A DNA stretch of 64,000 bases from Bartonella schoenbuchensis R1. GTDB lineage: Bacteria > Pseudomonadota > Alphaproteobacteria > Rhizobiales > Rhizobiaceae. The notes beneath the pieces are model-generated. The model was not told the origin of the DNA, ran no database searches, and saw nothing but the letters and a program-made list of their open reading frames with translations. The DNA lies in NCBI RefSeq assembly GCF_002022685.1, contig NZ_CP019789.1, positions 310,001 through 374,000 of the forward strand, written 5' to 3'. Below, one piece after another: positions 53,835-64,000 of the stretch (positions are counted from its first letter, which is position 1; each line of letters begins with the position of its first letter). The translations under genes were made by a program, and so were the position numbers.

Positions 53835-54365
53835 CTATTCCTTTGTTGCGTTTGCGATAGCTTCCTTAATCAATTCACGTGCAAAGTTTTTGTCACGCCA
53901 ACCTTCAATTTTAACCCATTTTTCAGGTTCGAGATCCTTATAATGCTTAAAGAAATGTTCAATCTGCTTTAATGTGATTTTGGGAAGATCCGTATAATCA
54001 TGAACATCAACATATCTCTGCGTTAATTTTGGAGTGGGGACAGCAATGATTTTTTCATCTTTACCACCATCATCTTCCATAATTAGGGCCCCAATTGGGC
54101 AAACATTAATGACACAACCAGGCATGAGTGGACGGGTGTTACAAATAAGAACGTCAAGTGGATCACCATCTTCTGAAAGTGTATGTGGGATGAAGCCATA
54201 ATTGCCGGGATAGACCATAGGTGTATAGAGAAAGCGATCAACAAATAATAATCCAGATTTTTTATCCATCTCATATTTTATTGGTTGGCTACCAACAGAC
54301 ACTTCGATGATAACATTAATATCTTCTGGTGGATTATTGCCAATAGGGATCTCTTTAATATTCAT
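53835..54365 (-). CDS. ppa: Inorganic pyrophosphatase
   Basis: A soluble family I pyrophosphatase of 176 residues that hydrolyses PPi to drive biosynthesis. The signature [10 protein letters not shown] supplies the metal-binding aspartates. Other active-site segments include [18 protein letters not shown] and KHYKDLEP. It lies 66 bases downstream of typA on the same strand and is probably co-transcribed. Confidence 0.96.
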   Translation of the reverse strand: MNIKEIPIGNNPPEDINVIIEVSVGSQPIKYEMDKKSGLLFVDRFLYTPMVYPGNYGFIPHTLSEDGDPLDVLICNTRPLMPGCVINVCPIGALIMEDDGGKDEKIIAVPTPKLTQRYVDVHDYTDLPKITLKQIEHFFKHYKDLEPEKWVKIEGWRDKNFARELIKEAIANATKE

Positions 54366-54431
54366 TGTAAATATCCTTTCCGGAGTGAAATCAAACCAAA
54401 TGCACTAGAATATTTGGTTAAAGGAGTATGA

Positions 54432-56258
54432 TCAGGTTGAAATTGGTGAACGTGTTTTTTCAAAACGTTTACGTTCATTCGGGTCTAAATAAAGTTTACG
54501 TAGACGAATATTTTTAGGGGTTACTTCAACAAGTTCATCATCTTGTATCCACGATAATGCACGTTCTAATGTCATTTTAATTGGAGGGGTCAATTTTACA
54601 GCTTCATCTTTACCAGAAGCACGCATATTGGTTAGCTTTTTTCCTTTTAGAACATTCACTTCTAAGTCGTTATCGCGTGAATGGATGCCAATAATCATAC
54701 CTTGATAGACTTTAGCACCAGCATCGATCACCATAGGTCCTCTATCTTCGAGGTTAAAAAGTGCATAAGCAACAGCTTCACCATTATCATTTGAAATCAT
54801 CACGCCATTAGTACGGCCGCTGATATCTCCTTTATAAGGTTCATAAGAATGGAAGAGACGATTCATAATTGCTGTACCACGTGTATCGGTTAAAAGTTCT
54901 GATTGGTAACCAATAAGTCCACGAGTCGGTGCATGAAAGACAAGGCGTACACGATTACCACCAGATGGACGTAATTCAATCATGTCTCCTTTGCGCTCTG
55001 ACATTTTTTGAACAACAGTTCCGGAATATTCTTCATCAACATCGATCACGACTTCTTCGATTGGTTCAAGAGTTATTCCATTTTCATTCTTCTGCATAAC
55101 TACACGTGGACGTGAAACACTGAGCTCGAATCCTTCTCTACGCATATTTTCGATGAGCACTGCAAGTTGTAATTCTCCTCGTCCTGAAACATAGAAAGAA
55201 TCTTTATCGGTTGATTCTTCAATTTTAAGGGCTACATTACCTTCCGCTTCTTTCAACAAACGATCACGGATAACACGGCTTGTTACTTTATCTCCTTCAG
55301 TACCAGCAAGGGGGCTATCGTTTACCAAAAAACTCATGGTCACAGTGGGAGGATCAATGGGTTGAGCAGTGAGTGGTTCATTGATGGTGGGGTCACAAAA
55401 AGTATCAGCAACAGTGCCTTTTTGTAGACCAGCAATTGCTACAATATCACCGGCAACGCTTTCTTCAATTGGTTGTCGTTCTAGCCCACGAAATGCCAAA
55501 ATTTTTGAAATACGTCCAGTTTCTAAAAGAGTTCCATTTTGTCCAAGAACCTTAACGCTTTGATTGGGTTTAATAGAACCAGAATGAATTCGACCTGTGA
55601 TGATTCGGCCTAAAAATGGATCTGCTTCCAGAATAGTGCCAATCATACGAAACGGTCCTTCTGCCACAGTAGGTTCAGGCACATGACGGATCACAAGATC
55701 AAATAAGGAACTCAGTCCTTGATCTTTTGGTCCTTCAGAAGTTTCAGCCATCCATCCATCGCGGCCTGATCCATAAAGAATAGGAAAATCAAGTTGTTCA
55801 TCAGTTGCATTAAGAGCTACAAAAAGGTCGAAAACTTCATTAATGACTTCATCAGCGCGTGCATCAGATCGATCAATTTTATTGATAACAACAATAGGGC
55901 GTAATCCTACTTTCAATGCTTTCCCAACAACAAATTTAGTTTGCGGCATAGGACCTTCAGCTGCATCAACAAGCAAAATTGCTCCATCTACCATATTGAG
56001 AATACGCTCAACTTCTCCACCAAAATCAGCATGACCAGGGGTATCAACAATATTAATTCGGGTATCTTTCCAAACAACTGATGTAGCTTTTGCCAGTATT
56101 GTAATACCGCGTTCTTTTTCAATATCATTTGAATCCATCATACGCTCACTGGTGCGCTGATTATCGCGGAAATTTCCTGATTGTTTGAGAAGTTCGTCCA
56201 CAAGTGTTGTTTTACCATGGTCGACATGGGCAATAATGGCAATATTACGCAATTGCAT
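54432..56258 (-). CDS. typA: Translational GTPase TypA/BipA
   Basis: A ribosome-binding GTPase of 608 residues needed for growth at low temperature and stress and for 50S assembly. G1 is [10 protein letters not shown] (about 10-19), followed by the switch regions RGITILAK and [14 protein letters not shown], and G4 NKIDR. EF-G-like domains III and V follow ([18 protein letters not shown] in part; [14 protein letters not shown]) and a TypA-specific C-terminal domain ends with KRFEKTR. Full length for the family. Confidence 0.96.
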   Translation of the reverse strand: MQLRNIAIIAHVDHGKTTLVDELLKQSGNFRDNQRTSERMMDSNDIEKERGITILAKATSVVWKDTRINIVDTPGHADFGGEVERILNMVDGAILLVDAAEGPMPQTKFVVGKALKVGLRPIVVINKIDRSDARADEVINEVFDLFVALNATDEQLDFPILYGSGRDGWMAETSEGPKDQGLSSLFDLVIRHVPEPTVAEGPFRMIGTILEADPFLGRIITGRIHSGSIKPNQSVKVLGQNGTLLETGRISKILAFRGLERQPIEESVAGDIVAIAGLQKGTVADTFCDPTINEPLTAQPIDPPTVTMSFLVNDSPLAGTEGDKVTSRVIRDRLLKEAEGNVALKIEESTDKDSFYVSGRGELQLAVLIENMRREGFELSVSRPRVVMQKNENGITLEPIEEVVIDVDEEYSGTVVQKMSERKGDMIELRPSGGNRVRLVFHAPTRGLIGYQSELLTDTRGTAIMNRLFHSYEPYKGDISGRTNGVMISNDNGEAVAYALFNLEDRGPMVIDAGAKVYQGMIIGIHSRDNDLEVNVLKGKKLTNMRASGKDEAVKLTPPIKMTLERALSWIQDDELVEVTPKNIRLRKLYLDPNERKRFEKTRSPIST

Positions 56259-56418
56259 AAATTTTCTTCTTTTCGTTTAATGAAATTTCATTTCAGGCAA
56301 AGTTTTTGTAGTTTTAACTTTGCAGTTTGAAGCCTTTTACAGTTTTTTTTATACTTTTGGAAGAGGAGAACTGTTTTTATAGAGAAGTAGTTGAGAAGAT
56401 TTCTACAATTTTAAGCGA

Positions 56419-56455
56419 AAATGCCCAAAAATACCTTTTTATAAGATGGGCATTT
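56419..56455 (-). terminator. Candidate hairpin in the mgtE/typA gap
   Basis: AAATGCCCA and TGGGCATTT form a nine-base stem around a 19-base loop. On the - strand it ends in TTTT. It could terminate mgtE transcription as a second hairpin. Confidence 0.4.
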
Positions 56456-56478
56456 ATAGCATGTACAAAGAATAAATA

Positions 56479-56495
56479 ACGCAATTTAATTGCGT
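56479..56495 (-). terminator. Candidate terminator downstream of mgtE
   Basis: ACGCAAT and ATTGCGT form a seven-base stem with a three-base loop, followed on the - strand by TATTTATT. It lies about 50 bases after the mgtE stop. The stem is AT-rich, so it is weak. Confidence 0.4.
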
Positions 56496-56542
56496 CATAA
56501 AAGAGCTTTTAGGTTATTTTAGGTATGCTTTTTTCTTCTTAT

Positions 56543-57919
56543 TTAAAGTAAAATTCCAGATAAAATAAGAGAAGCAACAGAAAAATAGATTACAATACCT
56601 GTAACATCTACTAAAGTTGCTACTAAGGGAGCTGAAGCACTTGCTGGATCAAATTTTAAACGTTTAAGAATAAAAGGCAGCATGGAACCAGACAAGGAAC
56701 CAAATGTAACGATTCCAACTAAAGTTGCACCCACTGTTATAGCAATGAAAATCCAATGTTCACCATAGTTATAGATGCCCAGTTGTTGCCAGATAACAAT
56801 GCGCATTATTCCAATAATTCCAAGTAAAAGGCCAAGAGACATTCCTGCTGGGATCTCGCGAAGGATGACTCTCCACCAGTCTTTAAGTGTAAGTTCACGT
56901 AAAGCTAATGCACGAAGAATAAGTGATGTTGCTTGTGAGCCAGAGTTTCCTCCTGAACTCATAATAAGGGGAATGAATAGTGTAAGGGTGATAACTTTTT
57001 CAATCTCTGCTTCGAAATATTGCATAGCGCTGGCTGTTAACATTTCACCAAGAAAAAGCAGAGCCAGCCAGCCACCACGTTTTTTCATCATTCCAAGAAA
57101 ATTTATCTGCATATAAGGTTTATCTAGAGCTTCCATACCCCCAAATTTATAAGCATCTTCACTCATTTCATCAACCATAGTATCAAGCACATCATCAACT
57201 GTTACAATACCAATAACATGGTTACTGTCATCAACAACTGGCACAGAGAGAAGATCATGGCGTTGGAAAAGACGAGCAATATCTTCATGATCTGTAAAGG
57301 GTGATATTGTGATAGGTGTATCATGTGTAGAGACGTTGAGAATTTGATCATCAGGTGAGGCAAGAATAAGATTTCGTAACGAAACAGCTTTGAGAAGTAC
57401 ACCTGTTTTGGGATCAATGACATAGCTTGTGTAAACTGTTTCACGTGTTCGTTCAACGTCACGAATGTGATCTAGAGTTTTTTTGACAGTCCAGTCTGCT
57501 GGGATAGCAATAAACTCAGTTGTCATTAATGCACCAGCTGTATGGTTGGGATAACTGGTAAGTTTTTTAAGTTCGGTTCGAGTTAAGGGTTTCAACAAGG
57601 CGTAAAGCCGTGTACGGGTCTTTCTATCCATTTCTTGAAAGACGTCTGCAGCAGCATCTGCGGACATACCTTCAAGAATTTCAACAGAACGATTAGTAGG
57701 TAGAAGTTCAAGAATAGCTGCTGGTTGTTCGAGTTCTGGTTTATCAAAGAGCTCAATAGCATAATCAAGAGGTAAAAGACTAAAAACAGTCACACGTTCC
57801 ATAATATCTAGATCGTTGATTATATCAATTGAATCAGCAAAATGGCGGTTTTTTAATTCTTCAGCGAGAGTTTCAGGAGAAAGGTTTTTAAAGTCGAAGG
57901 TTGTTTTTATTTCAGTCAT
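56543..57919 (-). CDS. mgtE: Magnesium transporter MgtE
   Basis: An inner-membrane Mg2+ channel gated by its cytosolic domain, about 458 residues. It has an N-domain of helical repeats (about 10-130: IIELLPTNRS-type and VFQEMDRKTR), a CBS pair (about 140-260: GIVTVDDVLDTMVDE) and a C-terminal membrane domain with about five helices (from about 285: IMSSGGNSGSQATSLILRAL). The frame is open up to 58072, but ATG 57919 (MTEIKTTF) has GGAAGG nine bases upstream and matches the family, so the extra 51 codons are left out. Confidence 0.93.
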   Translation of the reverse strand: MTEIKTTFDFKNLSPETLAEELKNRHFADSIDIINDLDIMERVTVFSLLPLDYAIELFDKPELEQPAAILELLPTNRSVEILEGMSADAAADVFQEMDRKTRTRLYALLKPLTRTELKKLTSYPNHTAGALMTTEFIAIPADWTVKKTLDHIRDVERTRETVYTSYVIDPKTGVLLKAVSLRNLILASPDDQILNVSTHDTPITISPFTDHEDIARLFQRHDLLSVPVVDDSNHVIGIVTVDDVLDTMVDEMSEDAYKFGGMEALDKPYMQINFLGMMKKRGGWLALLFLGEMLTASAMQYFEAEIEKVITLTLFIPLIMSSGGNSGSQATSLILRALALRELTLKDWWRVILREIPAGMSLGLLLGIIGIMRIVIWQQLGIYNYGEHWIFIAITVGATLVGIVTFGSLSGSMLPFILKRLKFDPASASAPLVATLVDVTGIVIYFSVASLILSGILL

Positions 57920-58262
57920 GGTAAAGCGCCTTCCAAAATTATAAGATTCAGGTATATGGATAGGATCAATCAAAGTGATAGAAAACTTAGAAACATCTCT
58001 CTGAATTGTTTTTGAGATTGTGAATATTTTAAATAAAGTCAAGGATAGATCACAATCTATAAACAATTTCATTTTTCAAATAAATGGAGCTTGTTCGTTT
58101 TTATGTATCCTATAATAAAATAGTTTTTTGCTTTTTTATTTTTTCTATCAAAATATTGGATTTAAAAATTTGTTTTAGAGCATACTCGATAATTCTTCCA
58201 AGATAGTTTGTATGCTGAAAATAATCATTTTGTTTTAAGCGTATAGTGGAGGCATAGATATT
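57920..58262. other. Divergent intergenic region between mgtE and the M3 peptidase
   Basis: AT-rich spacer that must hold promoters for both divergent genes. A GTGGAGG ribosome binding site precedes the peptidase start. No RNA structure or operator is recognised. Confidence 0.5.
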
Positions 58263-60287
58263 ATGACAAAAACAGCAGTTTTAGATTGGAACGGATTTTC
58301 AGGACTTCCCGATTTTGCCTCAATAAGTGACAATGATTTTAAACCCGCTTTTGAACAAGCTCTTAAAGAAGCCAAAAAAGAAGTAGAGGCAATTGCATCT
58401 GTGGAAGCGTCTCCAACACTTGAGAATTTTTTGCAGCCTTTTGAGCTTTCTGGCAAGGCACTTGATCGTATATGTTCAATATTTTTCTTACGTTCAGGCG
58501 CGCATAGCAATGTGTTGATTCAGAAGTTAGAACAAGAATTTACTGTACAACTATCTCGTTATTTTTCAAAAATTATGATGGATGCGAGAATATTTGTAAA
58601 AATGGATACGCTGTATATACAGTCGCAACGGGGTATGTATAACAGTGAAACAAAGTGCGTAATTGAATTATGGTGGAAGAAGTTTATTCGTAACGGTGCA
58701 AAACTTGATGCACAAGGCAAGAGACGTCTTGTCGAAATTAATGAAAAACTGGCTCTTTTAGGCACTACTTTTGGTCAACATGTATTACAAGATGAAGCTG
58801 AATGGATTTTGTTTTTAGAACAAACGGATTTATCTGGCTTACCTGATGATCTTATTGCTTCAATGAAGGAAATTGCTTGCGAAAAAGGTCGTGAAGGATT
58901 TTATGCATTAACATTAGCACGTTCGATTGTTGAACCTTTTTTAAAATTATCTGATCGCCGTGATTTACGTGAAATAGCATTTCAAGCTTGGTCTAAACGT
59001 GGTGAGAATAATGATGATAATGATAATCGAGCGATTATTGTAGAAATGATCACGCTTCGGAATGAAAAAGCCAAATTGCTGGGATATGAATCTTTTGCAG
59101 ATTTAAAACTTGATAATACTATGGCCAAGAGTGTTAATTCAGTTATGAATTTGCTCATGCCTATATGGGAACGAGCAAAAGTTAGAGCTGTTACTGAACA
59201 GACTGAATTACAAAATTTAGCAAAAAATCTAGGGAGCAATGAACCTTTAGCAGCTTGGGATTGGCGTTATTATGCTGAAAAATTACGTGCTGAAAATTTT
59301 TTTTTTAATGAATCTGAGGTTAAACAATATTTTCAATTAGATCGTATGATTGAAGCAGCTTTTGCAGTGGCAAAGAAGCTCTTTGGAATTTTATTTGAAG
59401 AAAAAACAGCTGTTGCACTTTGGCATCCTGATGTGCGTTTATGGGAGGTTAAACATTCTGATGGTAGTTTACTTGGGCATTTTATTGGCGATTATTTCGC
59501 ACGTTCTTCAAAACGATCTGGCGCATGGATGAGTCAGCTGCAGTCACAGCATAAATTGAATGGTGGACAAAAACCGATCATTTATAATATCTGCAATTTT
59601 GCAAAACCTCCTAAAGGGGATGCTGCTCTTTTATCACTTGATGATGCGCGTACACTTTTCCATGAATTTGGACACGCGTTACATGGCTTGCTTTCTGATG
59701 TAACATGGCCATCTGTGGCAGGAACATCGGTTTCGCGTGATTTTGTTGAACTTCCTTCTCAACTTTATGAGCATTGGTTGACTGTGTCAGAGGTGCTAAA
59801 ATCTTATGCTACGCATGCAAAAACAGGTATTCCCATGCCACAAACTTTGCTGGATAAGATTATGTCAGCACAGACATTTAATGCTGGCTTTTGTGCTGTT
59901 GAGTATATTTCATCGGCTTTAATAGATATTGCTTTTCATAAAGGAGTAATAGTTTCTGATCCAATATTGTTTGAATATAGGGAATTAGAAAAGTTAGAAA
60001 TGCTTGACACAATTATTATGCGCCATCGTCCTCCACATTTTACACATGTGTTTTCAGGTGATAGTTATGCTGCTGGTTATTATTCTTATATGTGGTCGGA
60101 AGTGCTTGATGCTGATGCATTTCAAGCTTTTGAGGAAACTGGTGATGTTTTTAACCCAGAACTTGCTAGCCAATTGAAGCGTTTTATTTATTCTTCTGGA
60201 GGTAGTTGTGATCCAGAAGAGCTTTATAAAGCTTTTCGGGGAAGGTTACCTTTACCAGAAGCGATGATCAAAAAACGAGGGCTGTAA
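58263..60287 (+). CDS. M3 family oligopeptidase (oligopeptidase A / dipeptidyl carboxypeptidase type)
   Basis: A zinc metallopeptidase of 674 residues that trims cytoplasmic peptides. The zinc site is TLFHEFGHALHG with HEFGH at residues 467-471. A glutamate ligand follows in the SRDFVELPSQLYEHW region, and the family motif YAAGYYSYMWSEVLDADAF comes near the C-terminus. The long helical N-terminal half (about 1-350) is typical. I cannot decide between PrlC and Dcp subtypes from the sequence alone. Confidence 0.92.
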   Translation: MTKTAVLDWNGFSGLPDFASISDNDFKPAFEQALKEAKKEVEAIASVEASPTLENFLQPFELSGKALDRICSIFFLRSGAHSNVLIQKLEQEFTVQLSRYFSKIMMDARIFVKMDTLYIQSQRGMYNSETKCVIELWWKKFIRNGAKLDAQGKRRLVEINEKLALLGTTFGQHVLQDEAEWILFLEQTDLSGLPDDLIASMKEIACEKGREGFYALTLARSIVEPFLKLSDRRDLREIAFQAWSKRGENNDDNDNRAIIVEMITLRNEKAKLLGYESFADLKLDNTMAKSVNSVMNLLMPIWERAKVRAVTEQTELQNLAKNLGSNEPLAAWDWRYYAEKLRAENFFFNESEVKQYFQLDRMIEAAFAVAKKLFGILFEEKTAVALWHPDVRLWEVKHSDGSLLGHFIGDYFARSSKRSGAWMSQLQSQHKLNGGQKPIIYNICNFAKPPKGDAALLSLDDARTLFHEFGHALHGLLSDVTWPSVAGTSVSRDFVELPSQLYEHWLTVSEVLKSYATHAKTGIPMPQTLLDKIMSAQTFNAGFCAVEYISSALIDIAFHKGVIVSDPILFEYRELEKLEMLDTIIMRHRPPHFTHVFSGDSYAAGYYSYMWSEVLDADAFQAFEETGDVFNPELASQLKRFIYSSGGSCDPEELYKAFRGRLPLPEAMIKKRGL

Positions 60288-60931
60288 ATTATACATAATA
60301 CGGGGTAGTCCATACCGATTTTATATTTTAGGTGTTTAGGTTATGTGCAATTTTAAATGTATTTATGACAGTATAATGAAAAATTAGAGTTGATATTTTT
60401 AACGAGTTTATAGGGAAAATTATCAGCTTGACTTACTTAGTAGCTATTTACGTGATTTGTATTTTATGAGGTTCTAATTTATTTTGTTGAGTAAATAGCT
60501 ATTTTGTACCACCTCATAAAGAAGTTGTTGGTAATTTGTACTCAAGATTGTAAATTTAGCTTTTTCTTATAGCTTGAATAAAAGGCTTTGTTTGTTAATA
60601 AAATCGTTTCAAATATAGACAAAATATTCTCCCTATACTTCTAGAATTTTCATATAGAATACGTAAAAATTTGTTTTTGTCGTTCAAGGGTAGGTTAGTC
60701 TATCCATGTTTATAATTTTCCAGAATTATGAAAGTTTTTATCAATTTTGATAGTTCTTTACTCATAGAAGTTTATTCATTTTGGCTAAATAATTGCTAAG
60801 AATGCTATTGGACATCGTGATTGATTTTACTTCACACTTTAGTTGAAATTAGCTTCGTCGTTGTAAAAGCAAACGTCAAAAAAAGTAAATCAAATATATT
60901 GAGTAGAAATGGTATGAGTATCTATTCTAGA
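60288..60931. other. Intergenic region between convergent M3 peptidase and transglycosylase genes
   Basis: No gene is seen. The notable content is a pair of interleaved perfect inverted repeats at 60441-60520. The remainder is AT-rich with stops in all frames. Confidence 0.5.
60441..60520. repeat. Interleaved inverted repeats (pseudoknot-capable)
   Basis: TAGCTATTTAC at 60441-60451 pairs with GTAAATAGCTA at 60491-60501. TTTATGAGGT at 60463-60472 pairs with ACCTCATAAA at 60511-60520. The order A-B-A'-B' means that the two stems interlock. Confidence 0.7.
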
Positions 60932-62188
60932 TCACTGTTTTCTGAGAAGAGAGAGAACTTGATAACTTGGGTATCCATTAGCTTCTAAGCCATGGCGCAG
61001 TTGAAAAGATTTAATGGCTTGTTTGGAAGCTGTACCAATCTTACCATCAATTTCTCCTTTATAATCTCCAAGTGCAGCTAAGCGAGATTGCAGCTCTAAA
61101 CGTTCTTGGAAAGTAATAGGTTTGAATGGTCGGTTCCAATCTTGCACTAATCCAGGGTGTCCAGCGATACGATTAGCAAGGAGAGCAACGGCAAAAGCAT
61201 AACGATCTGCATTATTGTAACGTTTAATAACAAAGAAATTTTTTGTTACCAAAAATATAGGTCCCTCTGGCCCATCGGGAAATTTCAATATTGCAAGTTG
61301 AGAAGAAGAAGGAAAAGGTTGCCCGTGTGCATGGCGAACACCTAGCTTTGCCCATTGTTCAAAGGAAAGCCAATCTTCAGGGAGTTTTTTTCGATGTGGC
61401 AATTTAACTTCAACACCCCAAGGGAGGTCAGATTGCCATCCATTCATGTGAAGAAGATTAGCAGCGGTAGCAAGTGCATCTGGAATTGATGTCCAAATAT
61501 TACAGCGTCCATCTCCGTCCATGTCAACACCATAGGCAAGATAACTTGTTGGGATAAATTGGGTGTGCCCTAATGCACCGGCCCAAGATCCAATGAGTTG
61601 AGAACGATGAATGCCGCTGCTTTGTAAAATTTTCATTGCAGCAATAAGTTGTGTGTACGCATATTTTTTACGTTTTTGGTCTGCATAAGCTAAAGTTGCA
61701 AGTGAACGGATGACGTCATGCATCACATTTTTGTTTTGCAAAACTTTTCCATAGCTACTTTCTATAGACCAAATAGCAAGGAGAATATTGCGGTTAACAC
61801 CAAAACGTTTTTCAATTTTGGAAAGCCATGGTTCCCATTTTTGGGCGTGGCGCTGTCCTTCCACAATGGCGATATTATGGACACGATTGTCAAAATAGTT
61901 CCATGGGGAATCAATAAATTCTGGTTGATATGCCGCTTTTTGTAAAACTGCTGGGTCAATTGTTTCAACAGTTTTAAAAGCCATATCAAATGTAGTTGAT
62001 GAGATATTGTTGGCTAAAGCTATTTTTTTAAATTCGTTAATCCAGCTTTTAAAATCACGCTCAGTGTGTGCAAATGAAAAAAAAGACGTTGAAAGAGCCA
62101 AAAGAGTGGAGATTACACCAATGATAAAGGCTCTGCGATTTATTAATTTCTTTGAAGAAGAAAATAGATTCAGTGTTATTGGTTTCAT
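60932..62188 (-). CDS. MltB-type lytic murein transglycosylase with peptidoglycan-binding domain
   Basis: Cleaves the glycan strands of peptidoglycan to 1,6-anhydro products in the periplasm. 418 residues. The N-terminal signal (about 1-40, ending FFSFA) has a twin-arginine-like NRRAFI. The SLT_2 catalytic domain has the glutamate at about residue 143 (IWSIESSYGKV) and the block GSWAGALGHTQFIPTSY. A C-terminal PG_binding_1 domain (about 355-415) includes GEIDGKIGTASKQAIKSFQ. It lacks an MltB lipobox, so it is likely soluble. Confidence 0.93.
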   Translation of the reverse strand: MKPITLNLFSSSKKLINRRAFIIGVISTLLALSTSFFSFAHTERDFKSWINEFKKIALANNISSTTFDMAFKTVETIDPAVLQKAAYQPEFIDSPWNYFDNRVHNIAIVEGQRHAQKWEPWLSKIEKRFGVNRNILLAIWSIESSYGKVLQNKNVMHDVIRSLATLAYADQKRKKYAYTQLIAAMKILQSSGIHRSQLIGSWAGALGHTQFIPTSYLAYGVDMDGDGRCNIWTSIPDALATAANLLHMNGWQSDLPWGVEVKLPHRKKLPEDWLSFEQWAKLGVRHAHGQPFPSSSQLAILKFPDGPEGPIFLVTKNFFVIKRYNNADRYAFAVALLANRIAGHPGLVQDWNRPFKPITFQERLELQSRLAALGDYKGEIDGKIGTASKQAIKSFQLRHGLEANGYPSYQVLSLLRKQ

Positions 62189-62458
62189 CTTTTTGTTACT
62201 GCCGATTTTAGAATACTTTAGTGTGAAGTAATTTCGTTTTTTGTATTTGGTTTGTAAAGTATACTACCCAGCTAAATCGAAAAACTTTGAAAAAGTATTC
62301 TGATTATTTAACTATTCGTGTCTTTTATTATAACTAATTTTTATGATAATCCAACCAAAACAGTGAAGCATCTTTTTAGCATTTTAGTTAAAACACGGTG
62401 ATACATTAAATCAGAAAGCTATATAGCAAACGCTATATTCATAATCAGGAGAGTAAGT

Positions 62459-63343
62459 GTGCGTAAAATCCGGAAGGCAGTATTTCCCGTAGCAGGCCTT
62501 GGTACTCGTTTTCTTCCAGCAACAAAAACAGTTCCTAAGGAAATGCTGACTGTTGTTGATAAACCTATTATTCAATATGTTGTAGATGAAGCACGTGAAG
62601 CGGGCATTGAGCATCTTATTTTTGTTACTGGACGCAATAAGGCAGTGATTGAAGATTATTTTGATGCGCAAATTGAATTATATACAGTACTTACTGAACG
62701 TGGCAAAAAAGAAGAACTTAAGCATTTACAAGATTTGCAGCCGCAACCTGGTATGACTTCTTTTACTCGGCAGCAACAATCTTTGGGTCTTGGGCATGCT
62801 CTCTGGTGTGCACGTGAGTTAGTTGGCAAGGAACCTTTTGCTTTATTATTACCAGATATGTTGATACAGGCTAAAAAGAATTGCCTTTCTGAAATGATCT
62901 ACCTTTATGAAAAAACGGGTGGAGGAAATATTATTTCTGTTCAAGAATGTAATCTTGAAGACGTTCACAAATATGGTATTGTCGGTAGGGGTAAGCAAAT
63001 TGCAAATGGTTTTGAAATCACAAAAATGGTAGAGAAACCAGAAAAAGAAACGGCTCCATCTAATTTATACATTAATGGACGTTATATTTTACAACCAGAA
63101 ATTTTTGATATTCTTTCCAATCAAGAACGAGGGGCAGAAAATGAAATTCAGTTGACAGATGCTATGGTTCGGCTTTCAAATGAGCAAGCTTTTTTTGGTT
63201 TCCAGTTAGATGGATATACTTTTGATTGTGGCTCTACAACTGGTTTTATTGAAGCCAATGTTGCGTTTGCTTTAGCGCGTGCTGATATGCATCAGCATGT
63301 TTCTGTTTCATTGAAAAACTTACTTGAAACGATAAAAGCTTAA
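62459..63343 (+). CDS. galU: UTP-glucose-1-phosphate uridylyltransferase GalU
   Basis: Forms UDP-glucose from UTP and glucose-1-phosphate, feeding surface polysaccharide synthesis. 294 residues. The nucleotide-binding loop is AGLGTRFLPATKTVPKEML, and further motifs are FVTGRNKAVIEDYF, LGHALWCA, LLLPDML, MVEKP and YTFDCGSTTGFIEA. The start is a GTG with CAGGAGAG upstream; no ATG start fits. Confidence 0.95.
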   Translation: MRKIRKAVFPVAGLGTRFLPATKTVPKEMLTVVDKPIIQYVVDEAREAGIEHLIFVTGRNKAVIEDYFDAQIELYTVLTERGKKEELKHLQDLQPQPGMTSFTRQQQSLGLGHALWCARELVGKEPFALLLPDMLIQAKKNCLSEMIYLYEKTGGGNIISVQECNLEDVHKYGIVGRGKQIANGFEITKMVEKPEKETAPSNLYINGRYILQPEIFDILSNQERGAENEIQLTDAMVRLSNEQAFFGFQLDGYTFDCGSTTGFIEANVAFALARADMHQHVSVSLKNLLETIKA

Positions 63344-63409
63344 AAATAATATAGATCTCTGTTTTGATTTCATTTATCAAACTTAGTTATGATGATAGGG
63401 TCTTCTAAT

Positions 63410-64000
63410 ATGTTGGCTTTACAAGGTGCAATTACATCGGCACTTAAAACTATTTCTCGCGAAAAACAAGGGCTTGAAGCTCTTGAGAAAGCTCTTTCAA
63501 GCTATCTTTCAGATTCTTTTAAAAAAGCTGTTCAAACCATTAGTAATGCCCAAGGTCATGTGGTGATTACTGGTCTTGGTAAGAGTGGTCATATAGGAAC
63601 AAAAATTGCTGCGACTTTAGCCTCAACGGGGACGCCTGCCTTTTTTGTGCACGCAGCAGAGGCTAATCATGGTGACCTTGGTATGATTAGTTCTGATGAT
63701 GTTATTCTTGCTTTGTCATGGTCAGGTGAAACTATGGAATTAAGCGGCATTATAAACCATGCTGCGCGTTTTCGTATCCCACTTATTGCAATGACATCTG
63801 GCGAGCACTCTGTATTAGGGCGAAAAGCTGATATTGTATTATTATTACCAAAGGTAGAAGAGGCTTGTCCTCATGGACTTGCTCCGACAACTTCTACAGT
63901 TATGCAATTGGCAATGGGTGATGCATTAGCTGTTGCTCTTTTAGAAAGGCATGACTTTAGCGCAACAGATTTTAAAATTTATCATCCTGGTGGTTCGCTT
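63410..64000 (+). CDS. kpsF: Arabinose-5-phosphate isomerase KpsF/GutQ (partial, runs off the window)
   Basis: The first 197 codons of a D-arabinose-5-phosphate isomerase, the first step toward Kdo for lipid A. The SIS domain has the conserved GLGKSGHIG, EANHGDLGMI, LSWSGET, CPHGLAPTTST and a final HPGG at the window edge. The CBS pair expected downstream is outside. In-frame ATGs at 63389 and 63392 are alternative starts; 63410 (MLALQG) has a nearby AGGG. Confidence 0.92.
   Translation, partial: MLALQGAITSALKTISREKQGLEALEKALSSYLSDSFKKAVQTISNAQGHVVITGLGKSGHIGTKIAATLASTGTPAFFVHAAEANHGDLGMISSDDVILALSWSGETMELSGIINHAARFRIPLIAMTSGEHSVLGRKADIVLLLPKVEEACPHGLAPTTSTVMQLAMGDALAVALLERHDFSATDFKIYHPGGSL

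Noticed and set aside
57920..58072. N-terminal extension of MgtE by 51 codons
   Set aside because: The downstream ATG at 57919 has a good GGAAGG site and the MgtE domain starts there. The extension is hydrophobic and unlike the family.

Overview
The window comes from a Bartonella-type alphaproteobacterium. The evidence is the AT-rich sequence, a run of large trimeric autotransporter adhesins (TAAs) of the Vomp/BadA kind, the adjacent ialA (rppH) - ialB pair, and a Rhizobiales-style core gene order obgE-proB-proA-nadD-rsfS-rlmH. I could not run a database search, so genus and families rest on motif recognition.

Positions 1-41918 are an adhesin array, all on the + strand. In order it holds: a compact adhesin with a YadA-like head (TAA1, 1056-3032) coupled to an IalB-like secreted protein (3032-3604); tRNA-Ser(GGA) (3732-3821); a 1566-residue adhesin with a head (TAA2, 5698-10398); a giant adhesin broken by two frameshifts (TAA3, 11307-23502, about 4065 residues if repaired); an intact 4701-residue adhesin (TAA4, 24411-38516); and a short adhesin whose head is missing (TAA5, 38863-41346), coupled to a second near-identical IalB-like gene (41346-41918). 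TAA2 to TAA5 share an almost identical signal-peptide cassette and related 5' leaders that contain a six-codon mini-ORF. The array is full of recombination substrates: an ~840-bp direct repeat bracketing everything, two near-identical 908-bp intergenic regions around TAA3, a 1665-bp tandem repeat in TAA3 and a 1701-bp tandem repeat in TAA4. One TAA3 frameshift is a G6 to G5 contraction in a tract that is G6 in three sister repeats, which fits a contingency (phase-variation) locus.

Positions 41919-42899 are gene-poor and contain what looks like a heavily decayed ppx/gppA phosphatase gene just upstream of rlmE. From 42900 to 64000 the window is conserved core genome: rlmE; the cluster obgE-proB-proA-nadD-rsfS-rlmH; an EnvC-like LytM protein overlapping ctpA; rppH/ialA and ialB; yggT and a DUF167 gene; the - strand pair typA-ppa; mgtE (-); an M3 oligopeptidase (+); an MltB-type lytic transglycosylase (-); galU; and the start of kpsF, which runs off the right edge.

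Taken together, the left two thirds encode a diversifiable surface-adhesin repertoire with its own candidate secreted partner (the IalB-like protein). The right third is housekeeping (ribosome maturation, proline and NAD synthesis, cell-envelope remodelling), plus the classical ialAB invasion locus.
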